Notes under the pieces: generated by a model
Told to the model about the DNA's origin: nothing
What the model saw: the letters and a program-made list of their open reading frames with translations, nothing else
Databases searched by the model: none
Made by a program: the position numbers and the translations under genes
Part shown: positions 25,001 to 39,218 of the stretch, in pieces
Position numbering within the stretch: position 1 is the stretch's first letter
How the letters are laid out: each line of letters starts with the position of its first letter
Assembly (NCBI GenBank): GCA_949752745.1
Contig: OX457024.1
Span: 107,681,787 to 107,745,786, forward strand
Length of the DNA stretch: 64,000 nt
Origin: Protula sp. h YS-2021
Taxonomy: Eukaryota; Annelida; Polychaeta; Sabellida; Serpulidae
Direction: 5' to 3'

Positions 25001-28000
25001 ACTTTGGTGTAATTCACACTGTCTTCGTTTGTTTCGTTTAAATTCCTGCAAACGAAAAAAAAAGTTCCCTCACAATCGCTCCCTTTCTTCATTCCTAATG
25101 GCCAATTTAATTCTATTCTATTCTGTCAATTCACATAATTTCGGGGGACTCCATTTTGCTCTGATTCTTCACTTGAGTTCCCCGACATTACATAAAACAG
25201 TTTGTGCAGCAAAAGCACCCGCTTTCGCAATCAACAGTGCCCACGCACACGCAGATACACCGTCACTGGCTTACGTCACAACGACGGCCGCTGCCACATG
25301 ACGTGACGTCACTTTTTTGCCGTTTCAACTCGACCAATCGAAACGAACCTTCAGCAGACTGCTGTTCTTAAGTATTTCATCAATCTATTGGAAATAAATA
25401 TTTCAACAAGCCCAGGCTTTTAAATTAAATGTCTGTCTATACTGATTCAGATATGGCTTATCCCGACTCAAGCCTTCCATCCAACCTTTTATCCTGACTT
25501 TTCAGGTTTACAGCCACCAGCTTAGTATTTTGAACATGACGTCATCATGTATTCGTATGACGTCATCACGTATACATATGACGTCATCACGTATACACAC
25601 CGTGCGATGAACTAATATACGCAGACGCCATGACGTGTCATAATAAACCCACCCGAGCGTGTGGACAGATCCGAAACCCCTGCCGTAGGCTGGGTAGCAC
25701 TGGTGGCACCAGCCTGACAGGCGGGTGCGTAAACAGTGCGCAATGCTAAGGGAGGATTTCTGAGATCAGTCCAAACAAGATTGTCGGCATTATTTTTATT
25801 TCATGACTTCTTGTGCACTTATATTATCTTATAAATTCTGTTCTATTTTTTTCTGCGGCTCAGTAACACTATGGCGATGTCAAGTACACATTTACAGTAC
25901 TTGATACTGAAAGCGCGGGAAATATGGCTGTCTTTATCTACTCGTCATAAACACTACATAAATACTATTGTTGTATTTGTAAATAAACAGCTCCTGACTG
26001 GTCGAGAGATGCATAACAAATATGACTGTTACATGGTTCAGCGTGACGTGTTAGGTCAATAAAACGTTTTAAAAAATATTACTAAATACAGCCATATACA
26101 TTCTTTTTACCTTAAAAATGTGTGGTTTCGTTCAACATCCGACATCTTTAGAATGTTTGCGAATTGTTCAGAATTCCATAACTCTTTTTAAACTACGCTT
26201 TGAATATCCCACCAAACTAATAAATTAAAATAAAATAACCAACCGATTTACAAGCACGAAGCAATGTTTACAACCCATGAACAGTATAGACAGTACTTTT
26301 TAGCGAGTACTGAAGTACTCAAGGCCATGACGAAAACCAACGACGTAGTGGGCGTCAAGTACTGGATGATTGACAACATGGCACGAAATCGTTGATTTAA
26401 GCTCCTGCAGCTATAAAATTGCAACAAAGCAATTATGATACAGTTAGGAGGGTGACATGCAGTTTTATTACTGCGAGTTGGAATGTTACACGAGGCTTGT
26501 CCGCCCTCGGGTGAACAAAAACTACAAGTCACTCGCCCAACTATGCCACAATTGTATACTGTTTCCTTCGTACGCGAACTGGCAACCAGACAAATAAACA
26601 AACCGTGCGATGTACTGTGCGAGGCCACGCTTGTTGCCATCTCTGGCCAGAAACAGCACGAGTTGTTTCAACGCCTGCCTCACACCCGCCCTCGCCGGGG
26701 GATTCCCGTCCGTGGTGAGGCGGCGTCTCGATGTACGTGCTTCTTGTTTCTCAGTCAGATCCAATAATTCTGCACGTGCCTGGAAGCACAATGATAGGAA
26801 AAAGCAAACTGTCGGGACGTTGGTCAGAACAGAGGAGTTGTCACACGGGGGCCACGGTTTTAGAGATCGTGCCAAAACAATTCCACCTTTCTCGGGAACA
26901 AAGCAGTCACATTTTTATGATAAATTTACAATTGTTGCGACTATAGTTCACCTTCTGATAACTTAAAACTAGCAACGGTTTTTTATTCATTTTTTGTTTG
27001 TTTTTTTTTCGTTCATTAAATTTAATTATTTATTGTTATAACGTTACGTTTTTCTTAAAATGCAACCATAATCATGAACAGAGATTTAAAGATTCACACA
27101 GATGTCTCTGTTTTGCTCTAGGGTCCTTGATTAGGTGCAGCCACACAGTCACACACACACACACACAGCCTGGTTGCAGCCACACACCTTGCTGAGTAAA
27201 TCCTGCAGCTCCTCATCGAAGGCAGTCTCCATCCTGAAGATATCTGCGCGCAGACTCAGCACCCCGTGTGTAAGCAGGCTATTCGCACCCGACACCAGCG
27301 TTGCAAGCCCGCCTTTCCCTCTCTCAAACCCGCCGTCAATACTCTCCCCTGACTGGCGTCTATTTCGACATAGACTCAGCTGGCCCATGACAGCTGCCAT
27401 TCCATGGAGAAATCCCACAATGCCGCTAACCGGAAGTGGCTGTGAATTTCCCGCGCTTTTGCTCTCCACTCTCTCGTCTGCCACGAGACCTTTTCCGGTG
27501 GCACTCCCGGCAGTTTTACGCATTTCCAACGGCACCAGTTTCAATGCCTGGTCGATCAAGCTATTGGACGAATCAATCGTATTGGAACTGGAACACGCCA
27601 GATCTAAAACAACCATAGCGGGGACCAGCCTTGCGTTGATACTCTCCACAATGCTACTGCACGCAGAGTGTGGCGACACAGACAGAGCTGGCTGGAGACT
27701 GAGACCCAGCAGCTGGTCCACAGCACTCGTCACCGACACGGAAGCTAAGCCCCTCGCCGCGGTGTTCGCCACATTCGCCAGTGCTGTCTTACCAAACGCC
27801 GCCAGCCCGCCTCGCTTCTGTTCTTCTGAACAACAACAAAAAAACGGAATAAGACAAAACACGGTAATTGCTGCACTTAAACAATCTTGCAAGGGACCTT
27901 TACGTTGACGCTTGGTTCTATTTTATTTCACAACTGTTCAGTTACTCGTTCATGTATTGTTTTTTTTCAGCGAATCAGAAAGCAGCTTACTTTTAGCTTT

Positions 28001-31000
28001 GGTCAGTGGCTTGGTTACAGAGCTCGCATCATGTGACTGGATTTTACTGATAGCGGACCGGAAGTGCTCGGCAAATAGTACTTCCGCTTCCTGTTGGCTG
28101 TCCTCCAGGCTGAACAGCTGCGAAAAAAGTCAAACAGCTATAAGGTAACCAAACAGCTCCAAACGTAACCAAACAGCTCTAGTAAAAGCTGTAAACGTAA
28201 CAAAATCTCCAGAAAAAAATAACAAAATTCTCGGACTTGCAGTACATTGTCATTTGTTCGAGAAAATACAACAGGCAAACTTATATAAACAACCAAGCAA
28301 CAGAAATGTAAAAACAAACGTCAGTGTCCTCAAGGACAAAACCCAAAGACGAGTCCAAAATGGTAATCTTCACAGTGAGGTCCCGTAAAGTAGGCATCCT
28401 TATCTCTTTGGTATTTATTTCTTTTCCTGTAACCTTTAATCCTCTATCGACATGCCGCATGTACCACGCAGTATAAGGTAATTACCTTGACAACCTGCGT
28501 TGCCTGGGCGATTCTACCCCTTCGTAAACACATGGCGAGTAGCGTCTCCTTATCGGCCAGCATGCGGCTCACAATGTCGTCATTCCGCGTGAGAACTCCC
28601 CTCACGTACGCCCTCTACAACACAAAAACACCTCACGTACGCCCTCTGCAACACAAGAACACCTCACGTACCCCCCCCCCCCCCCACACACACACAACAT
28701 AAAGCACCCCTCCCATAGGCCCTCTGCAACACAGGAACACCTCACGTACCCCCCCCCCCCCCAACACAAAGCACCCCTCACGCACGCCGTCTGCAACACA
28801 AAAACACCTCACGCACGCCGTCTGCAACACAAAAACACCTCACGTACGTCCTCTGCAACACAAAAACACCTCACGTACGTCCTCTACAACACAAAAACAC
28901 CCCCCGTACGCCCTCTACAACACAAGAACACCTCACGTACGCCATCTACAACACAAAAACACCTCACGTACGCCATCTACAGCACAAAAACACCTCACGT
29001 ACGCCCACTACAACACAAAAACACCTCACGTACGCCATCTACAACACAAAAACACCTCACGTACGCCCACTACAACACAAAAACACCTCACGTACGCCAT
29101 CTACAACACAAAAACACCTCACGTACGCCCTCTACAATACAAAAACACCTCAAGTACGCCATCTACAACACAAAAACACCTCACGTACGCCCTCTACAGC
29201 ACAAAAGCACCCCTCACGTACGCCGTCTGCAACACAAAAACACCTCATGTACGTCCTCTACAGCACAAAAACACCTCACGTACGCCATCTACAACACAAG
29301 AACACCCCTCACGTGCACCCTCTACAACACAAAAGCACCTCACGTACGCCGTCTGCAACTAAAAAACACCTCACGTACGTCCTCTACAACACAAAGACAC
29401 CGTTCACGTACGCCCTCTACAATACAAAAACACCCTACAATACAAAAACACTGGCTGTAACCCCATTGTCTGCCTACCTTGCCTCGTCGCTAGAGGCTGC
29501 ATTTCCCGTGGTCAGTTTTTTTACCACGTGTATTTACTTGCATTTTTTGTTTATCTTGCCTCGTCGCTAGACACTGCGTTTCCTGTGGTCCGTTTTTTGA
29601 CCACGTGTTATTTGTTTACGTTTTGTGTTTACCTTACCTCGCCGCTAGAGCCTTCGTTTCCTGTGGTCAGTTTTTTTTTTTTTTGACCACGTGTTATTTG
29701 TTTACATTGTGTGTTTACCTTGCCTCGCCGCGTGGGGCACTGTTTCTTTTTGGTGGGGTTTTTTGACCACGTGTTATTTGTTTACATTTTATGTTTACCT
29801 TGCCTCGCCTCTTGAGGCGGCGTTTCCTGCGCCGGGACAGCGAGCCCTTGGAGTCGTCCGTGGTCGCTGCCTGGCTGTCGCTCGTGTGTCCAGACAGCGA
29901 GTCCGCCATAGCTGTGAACGAAAACCAAAACACCTAACATACCCCTCCTCTTGTGAGACCTCCGACACAGAGGGAGCACCCGACGTACCAACGCGAAAAT
30001 AGATGCGCGGTTGACAGTGGGTCACATCTCCCGTTACCAGCATAGCCGCACCACACCCCCCCCCCCCATAAATTCCATGGCGCCCACGCATTTGCACTGG
30101 CTGTAACCCCTACCATCCGCGGAACCAGCCCTGAATTTTTATAACTAGCCAGTTCCTAACGAAAAAACGCAAGAATAAATAAAGCTCCTTAATTAATGGT
30201 TATTATTAACTAATTATATGTAGATCTATATATAAACAGCAGAAATATATAGAAATCAATATGTAAATCCATGCACATTTATTTTAAAAGAATGGAATTT
30301 TATGGATCACATAATTTCAATAAATTATCAAATTGCGGAACATATTTCATTACAATACTGAAATTTACGAGATTACCTACGCCAGTATATGCCCAGGCAA
30401 GCAAAGCGAGGCTTCAAAACCTTTCAATATTCAGTATGACTCAGCAAGATCAAGGAGAAATCGACTTATTGGGACATTTTTTGCAAGAAATAAACCCTTC
30501 TTATTTTACTTCCCTTTTCAATTCTTGTGCGTGCCGTGTGCAAAGTTGTCTTCTTAGACGGAAAATTTGAAAGTTAACTTCTTGCAAAAACGTCTGTTTT
30601 CTCAATCCTCAATCCGACCGAGTACTCGCACCAAATCGATCCCAACTATTTATTACTCACTACAGCCCTACATGCATAGATATAGAAGCACCCAAGAGCC
30701 AATAAGATCGATCGCAGAGTGACCGCAGTTATTCACATTCCACACAATACAAATGAATTAATACACATCTTAATTGGAGCATATTTAGAAACAATTCATC
30801 TCGAGGAATTTCACGACGGACCGACCGCAGGGTACCACGAATGACCATACCCACTGGACACCATTTGACCCACAGGTAAAAGGGTAATAATTTCCCCTCA
30901 CGTCTTTTGAGGGGAAATTTACCATATTGTGTTACTCAGTACGATAGCTACATTTTACATACGACAACATGGTGTTTATACTAAATATTTCTAGACTAAC

Positions 31001-31493
31001 CAGACGAACCAGTCGAGTTTTTTTATTATTTTTGTCAGCGGGGATAGTTGCGACTAGCTGCCAGCAAAAGTTTATTGGTCGACTGATCTCAGATTTAAGA
31101 TTAAAAGCCACTTACCAATTCGCACAAGTGGCGTACTGTGAGGCTTAAATTTAAATTCAATCTATTTATATCAAGAAAACCACAACAGTATAATAAAGTG
31201 AAGAAAAAAAATCGCTGTGGGTTAAAACACACACACGTATTACGTACGCTGGCGCTTCTTGCGTTTCTCACACGTTTGCGGAATATCACTTTCATCGCTT
31301 GAAGACCAATCTAAAAAAACAGAAAGACACGTGACCACTTCCACCGACATTGAAGCTCCATGTGGAAACTCTGAGACCCAGCGCCCTTCATTTGGCAGGA
31401 AAGACCTGACGCGAAAAGACGTAAAGCGAAACATAAACATATGTTTATGACTTGCCAAACGTTATATCTTTTGTTTGTTTTTGTTTTGTTTTT

Positions 31494-31524
<31 letters not shown>

Positions 31525-34500
31525 TTTTGTTTTTTTTTTAAATTTCAACATTACGTTTTCTCGTCGTTAAAGGTACACATCCCATGTCCAGCAGGTTTTT
31601 CAAAAACTACGGTGAGGTGTAATTTAAATCCATGTCTCCATTTCTGTGAAACTTCCTTTTGCGGTGCAAGCAGTAAGGTGTCCAAATACATCCCGTAAGC
31701 TCAAAGATGACAGAATAACACCGTTTTGTTTAAAATAAGAATTCTGAAGTAAACAAAAATAAAACATACATTTTTTCATAGGCTTTTCCAGAAACGATAA
31801 ATGCAAGGTCGCAGAAATCGAATGAAAGTTAGCCGAGAAAGGAAAATTCTTTCTTTTGGCAAGCGGAGAGTAAACAATTTAATTCATATTCGGTTTTTGT
31901 TTTAATGTCGGCTGTTCAGTGTTGAATAGCGCACCGAAATTTTAAGACGTTATGAGATATATATCTATATATAATTTTTGTTTTTCATTTCTAAGGCAAT
32001 AATACCAATAATAATACAGGTTCAATAACTAAAATAATGAAGAAGAAATGAAGAAGTTTTGATTTTGTGATGTTCGACTTGTCGTTCCGCTACTCTGGAA
32101 TAGCCCACCAAAAATATCTGGTTTCTTATTTTCTTCAGAATTCATATTTTGGACAACACAGTGTTATAACTGAAATACCAGCAAGAAGTTTAAGCTGTTC
32201 GCAAGATGACGTTAAATTAATACTTGGGAATGTTTTCTTTATCTGACTAAACGGCTGAATGCGACGAAAAAGCGACTACAAGCCACATTATATATGTATG
32301 GTCATTCTTATGCAAATACTCTGGTCACGTTATGCAACTGTGGTCATTTTATGAAAATAACCTTATCATTTTATGCAAATAATTACGTAAATTTCATTGA
32401 AAATGATTTGATAACTTTTTACAAATTACTGATCTAACCCCATGAACTGGGCCTAGATATAGCAAAATAATTTTTTTAATATTTTTTTTTTTTCATATGT
32501 AATGCACATAGTATATGCACATACTATACTTATTTCAAAAATCAACTGCGTGGTGGGGAGTTACATGGGAGGTATAATATATATATTAATGAACGATTGC
32601 ATACAATGACGCTCTCTCTGCCCACATAAATACCTTGTGATCCCAATCTGTGTATCTACCCATTTTTTGTCCGGGTTAAACAACCGTATATTTCAACTTT
32701 TGCAGATATTTAAAATTATAAATAACTACTTCTTTCAATTTCTTTAGGCGTCTGCTGCAGCCGTTTCTCATAACTGACGACGCATGGTTTTGTATAAATT
32801 GATATACATGTTTATAATGAAATCTCCTACGTACTAAGCTACGGGCAGTACACAATGCAGTCAGGAAAAAACCCAAATGAACAATGCATGGTTTTATGTA
32901 ACAAAAAGACTTCTATTGAACTGCCAAAGTAGAAAAAACAAAACGATAAGAACTTTTTTTACCCTGTTTAAAAATCGATAAGAAAACTGTCAAATATTTT
33001 TTTTTAAAATATTTTCCACTTGCATTTGCTTTGGTTCTGAGTATAAGAAAATTTGGCAACGTTTCCTCTTTGATTTCTTTCATTTTCTACGTGGTCAGTC
33101 TGCAGTCGAAACGCCAAAATACTTGCGCATTTTATTCGAAAAAAAAACAAGTGTGATCAGGCGTACGACAGCAACTTGTATCGCTTGTATCTCGAACGGA
33201 CCAAATATGAATTTTACAACAATATCAAAGCGTCGTGTTTAAAGATGGGAAAAAACTATGAAATTCTATTCGCACCGCATATATTAGTAGATATAGATTT
33301 GTTTATATGTAAATAAGCCCGTAAAAAAGAACTAGATGATGCATTCAGCTGTGATGGTGCGAACAGCCAATCTGAAGTCAGGGGTGCACATAAGACCTTC
33401 GCATTTCGCCATGGCGAAGGTGAAATCCATTTGGCGAAGGTGAACAGATTCAACTTTGCCAATTTGGCGAAGGTGAATTTTAGGCAAAATTATTATAATA
33501 AAAGCAAAGTATGTTTTGTTTTTGATTTAGGTGAACGTGAAATGAATGCACAGCTATCCTATTGACAAACGCAAACAGTGACGACGCATATCAATTTATA
33601 CTTAATAACAGATCACCATACCTGCAATAAACATTAAATTACAGTTTTAGTAAGAGGGTTAATCTGGCGAAGGTGAATTCGATTTGGCGAAGGTGAAATG
33701 AACGTCCTTCGCCAAATTGGCGGAGGTAAAATATTCCTTATGTGTACCACTGTGAAGTGCTTCTATTAGCAATAACAACGAGCCTCGTTTCCACTTACCG
33801 ATGGCGTCATCATCAGAGCTGGCCTCTTCAGTGAGTCTTGCACTGCTCAGGATTTTACTGAACTGGAACGGTACGAAGTCATGTGACACGAGCTGGAAGC
33901 ACCACAGCGCCTCACTTATATGCTGCGTCAGTGTCACAGCCCGCATTTTCGCCTCTTTCTCCGGGATACTGCACTGCATTGGTGGTGGAGTCTTTCGGCT
34001 CACCGCCCCATCGGGAACCGCGATTTTCACATTGTGACCTTTAGCATTGGAGGACGAAAGCGTGGTGACGTCCGTAGCATCAAGGCACTGCTTGAGCAGG
34101 ATCAAGGCATCCCTCATGAAATACTCATTACAGAGGAAGCCACCTCTCTCCCTGACGCCCGCCAAGTTGCTCGCTACACTGGAACCACTAAAATGCCCAC
34201 TGCGCGATTCCCTGGCCTCTTTTTCAGACAACCGCTGTTCTTTGGGCTCGTTTTCGGGCTCAGCATCCTTGTTTACATTATTAGTTTTACCTGAAGATTT
34301 CTCGTCGTACATAGTGGCACCAAATAAATCATGGTTTACTTTCTTCTCTGTCCGTCGTAATTCTGTTCCATTTGCATCAGTCCCAAAGGCGGGTGTTTCA
34401 AACAGAGGGGGTGTAATGGGCGAAACAGGGGTCCTACAGACAGGTGTCTCCACACCCAAGCAGCTCTCTCCATACAGAGTCAAGCTAAAGTCGGCGCCAT

Positions 34501-37500
34501 CTTCGCCGCTGTCTGACTGCGCATGCGTATTGGCTATGTCCTCTCCCCGTAGAAATAAGAGCGAGAATAAATTCTCCAACATCTCAATACGAAACGGAAA
34601 GCTTTCCAAGGCCATGACGCTGGCTTTAACTTGCTCCAAGAGCTTGATCACGTGCTCGTTGTAGCGGGTCTGCAGTTCTTCCATTTCAGCTGCTGACGCC
34701 GTTGACGTGGCAACGCTGACGCTGCGAGACATCCGGGTACTTTCTGGCGGCTGTCGGCTATGTGACGTTCTTGACACCTGCCGTGGCTTGCTTCCTGAAA
34801 CAACGGCCGTAGATACTTCATCGTTGGACGAGGACACATGGGTACCTCGAGTTCTCAAAGTATCGCATTACTAAGAAACACAAACATAGCAAAGGAGGTA
34901 ACCCCGATACAACCGTCCCCATAGTTCAAGGGCAGCTGTACATTTTTCCCTTTTATGATTTCATATTTATTTATCTTTGCTAAATCTTCGCTGCAAAATT
35001 ATGCCCAACAATCATTCGTAGGCTGCAGTACATGCTGCTATACACACCACTGACACGTGTTGCCAGAGAAGCTATTCACACAATCATATGTGTTATTTGT
35101 GCTATCACTCATGTGCCATCACTCGTAATCCACGTGTGTTACCCAGCAATCACTCACTGAGCAGTAACACGTGTTACCTTCACTGACTCACGCCACGTTA
35201 CCCGAGCTGTCGTTCACACGTGTCCCCTGCGCTGTCACTCATGCTAACACATGTCGCTCCCTGCATCATCACTCATGCTGCCACACATGTGCCTTGTGAT
35301 ATCACTTATGCTGACAGACGTGTTCTCTGTGCTATCACTCCTGCTGACACATGTGTTCACCTTCCTATCACTCATGCTGAGACATGTGCTCCATGTGCTA
35401 TCACTCCTGCTGACACATGTGCTCCATGTGCTATCACCCACATTAACACATGTTCCATGCGCTATCACTCATGCTGACAGACGTATTCCCAGTACTAGCA
35501 CCCACACGGTAACACGCGTTACCTGCACACATGTTACCATCATTTATATGTCGGCACGTGCTGCCTCCCTTACCGTCCATGCGTCACACGTTACCTATCG
35601 CTTTATCTGCCACACGCGCTACTTACACTATCGCTCACGCTGTACCACGTGTTACCTGAGCAATCATCCAGCTGTAACATGCGTTACCTGAGCGCTCATC
35701 CACGCTGTTACACGTATTACCTGATTCTCCCAAACACGTTGTCCGCGTGTTACCTGCACCACCGCGCGACACGTGTTACCTCATCCAAGCCGTCCTCTTC
35801 CACGTTGCTACACGTGTTACCTGAGCTCTCAGCCACGCCTTTGCACGTGTTACCTCAGCCCTCATCCACGTTGTTACACGTGTTGCCCCAGTCCTCATAC
35901 ACACTGTTGCACGTGTTACCCGAGCCATCATCCACGCTGTTACACTGTTACCTCAGCCCTCATCCACAGTTACATGTGTTATCTCAGCCCTCATCCACTG
36001 TTACACGTGTTACCTGAGCCATCTTCCACGCTCTCCGCCCGTAATGTCGTCAACGACGCGGAATCGCCCGCCGAGTAGCTCCCGCTCTGCAGCGACAGTG
36101 ACGTCAGTGGGCTCCAGCTGAGCATCTCCATGGAAGCAGTGAGCGCCTCGGTGAAGCATCGTACAGCGCTGAAGGCCTTGAATAATTCCGCGCTGTTCTC
36201 TTCTGGCAGACAGAGTCCATGTGCCGCGCACTCTGCAAGATTGTCATCAAATACACTTCTTCTGATTGAAATAATTCAAGCCTCGAGCTGCTGATAAACA
36301 GTGCTCCCTTTATAGAAAAGATAAGGCGTAAGATCAGCGGTATGACACACTATCTCAAGTTTATGCCACATGAGAAGACCAGATTCCACATGAGAAAACC
36401 ACTGATTTCACATGAGAAAACCACAGATTCCACATGAGAAAACCACAGATTCCACATGAGAAAACCACAGATTCAAGTTAAGTTTGATACAAGCTAACTC
36501 AAAACTGATCAACACTGAATGCATTAACACGTTATAAAGATATACCGCGTCTAACCTCGTTCTAGCTGCTGAAGGAACTGGAGCACCTGGGAAGGGTCAA
36601 GGTCGCCCAGCGTAGAGCACCTGTGTAGAGCCTGCAGGGCCGAGTACAGCTGTACGCCCGTGTACAACTTGCTGTGTACAGCGTACTGGAATGCCTCCGA
36701 CTCCGCCGGCAAAGTGCGTCTGAAACGCCATTGGCTCAAAGATTCAAGGGCAACTTTTTCGCAAGCACGAATGAACCGTGGGATTACTGTATACTGAAGG
36801 TGTCAAACTGACTCCAGACTCTAGCAGCACTCCCCCAACAGTATAGCATTGTAAAATGAACAACATTACTACAGGAAGGATTCGATCGTGCTCACAAATT
36901 TCAAACGACCTTGACTTATTCGTATTTTTAACACGAATGCACTTCATTATATATTTCTATTTCTTTTCCAGACAATTTTATGTTATTGAGGTCAACTGGA
37001 CAAAAAGGCCTAGGGAATTTATGGGCAGCTCTAGCCTGGTTAACGTAAGATGCCGGCATCACTTACCGAGCTACGTCACAGCACGTGTCAAGAAGCCTGG
37101 CCTTGACCTTCAGTCTCTCACACGCGTCTTTCAGGTCAGACTGTACCTATTTTAAAAAAAATGGTGGCCATTTTCTGGGTCATATAGTTATCAAACACAA
37201 TTCTACATTTGTCAAAAGGTGAGTTTATGAGTTATATCATGAAAATATATACTTACATCTTACTGAGCTCAGCTAGTGTCACATTCAACAACTAACCATA
37301 GAATGACAGACAGACAAACAGAGAGTCAGCGAGAGAGGGAGAGAGAAAAAAAAGATATATATATATATATTGTAAAGAATAACGTAACTGTGAAAGCATG
37401 TTTGAGAACTCGTGCCTATAATTAGGCACGGCATGCCTTGGGCGGACCGGGTTGACTATGACTATATATATATATATATATATATGTGTAGATACCCTGG

Positions 37501-39153
37501 ACTGTTTATGGGAAGCCACCAGTCTAAGCGCTGAATCTAGGTCTGAACACTGATCCCATCCAATTATAAATAGCAGCGGTTTCAGGGGTTCAAATTCCTC
37601 CACATTCCAGAGTTCACTGAGATGCTCAAACTCTCCATCCTTGATTAGCTTCACACCGACTTCCTGAAAAAAAATACAAACAAAAAATTACAGGGTATCA
37701 CGTGAACATTCAATATAATGCAACAGTTACAAATGTAAACACACACATACAACTAACTTACGATGACTAGATCCAGGAAATGCCTTTGTTGCTCCTGAGT
37801 GAGATTAAACAGCTCTTTCCAGGCCGCTTGTCGGTCACTGTCTTTTAAGACACTCAAACAAAACCAATCTTTTTCGCTCATATACGAACTACCGTCCACA
37901 GAAGCCTGGCAGCGGTAAGCTTTTCTCTTGTGCGTCGCTTCGGCCTCGCTGAAGATACGCAGCAGGTCATCACAGCGTTGGCCAACCAGGCACGAGTACA
38001 GCTCCGCCAATGACACACAAACAGAGCCGTCACGTGACCTGCTAGTCGCCACGTGATCGACTAACTCCTCACAGACAGACACGTATCGCGATCTCTCTTC
38101 GTCCCTGACGCCTCCATCATGACTTGAAAACAAATCCAACAACCTGAGCTTTATCCCCTCGGTTCCATTCCTATCACAAGATGGCGCAGTACGTAATTCG
38201 GCCACTAGCTTCTCAAAACACACCAAATATACATCTTTCAACTGCACCTCTAGCTCTGACAGCTTAGACCCGGAAGAGGCCTCCTGCAGTTTCAATATCA
38301 CAGAACGTCCCAGCGTGGGATTCTGAAGAAGAATCTTCTCCAAGGCCGGCGAGCATGCGTCTATGTCCAGGGTTCCCCCTTCGTTTTTCTGCAATGCTCG
38401 GTACAGACAGTAGAAACCCTGAAACAAAAGCAAACTGGGTATAAATAAACAAAAAAAAAACCTGTCAGCACTCGAACCGTATTACCAGTTGAAACTTACA
38501 GAAAAATCATTAATCTTCAATAGAATTTTTACACACACAAGGCATGGTTTATCTTTTGATATTAAACTACGAACGCGAATCATAGAAAATAACAACACTG
38601 CCAGTGACTACAATGAATAGATTTCACAAAAATATATACTCTACAAAAAGGCAACGTAACAATAAAGTCATTCTCACATATCCGACGGCGACTTTCGCTT
38701 ACGCTTACTTCGATTTCCGACGAGTCAATGCCGGAAACATCACAACATTCCACAAGCAGTAAGCGGAACTCTGCATCCTGCCTCAGGAACTCTGCATCCT
38801 GCCTCAGGAACTCAGCATTGTGCCTCAGGAACTCTGCATCCTGTCTCAGCCCCTCTTTATTTCCCTAACGAGTACAGAGAAAGGAAAAAAAATCGGTTAT
38901 GCACGGAAAATATAGAGCGGAGCAAAAAAATTTCTCTTTACCCGCCACCCCCTCCTCTCAAGTCACAGAGAATTCTTTATTTATTGTCCAAAAGAAAAAC
39001 ATTGACCCATTTTTTTTCTTTGTAAATTTCACTTACTTGTGATGACAATGCTTTGAAAAAGAACAAAATACTCCATTGTGTAGTGCGGAATAAAATTAGT
39101 GTTCAAACTCAAATTTTGTAATTTTTCAAAAATACAGCGCACAGCTTGTATGG

Positions 39154-39218
<65 letters not shown>

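Noticed and set aside
27135..27908. Plus-strand ORF of 257 residues
   Set aside because: Shadow of zfyve26 exon 14, whose minus frame shows family similarity.
28615..29455. CRISPR-like regular repeats
   Set aside because: Direct tandem repeats without unique spacers, in an animal gene.
34047..34664. Plus-strand ORF of 205 residues
   Set aside because: Antisense shadow of exon 9.
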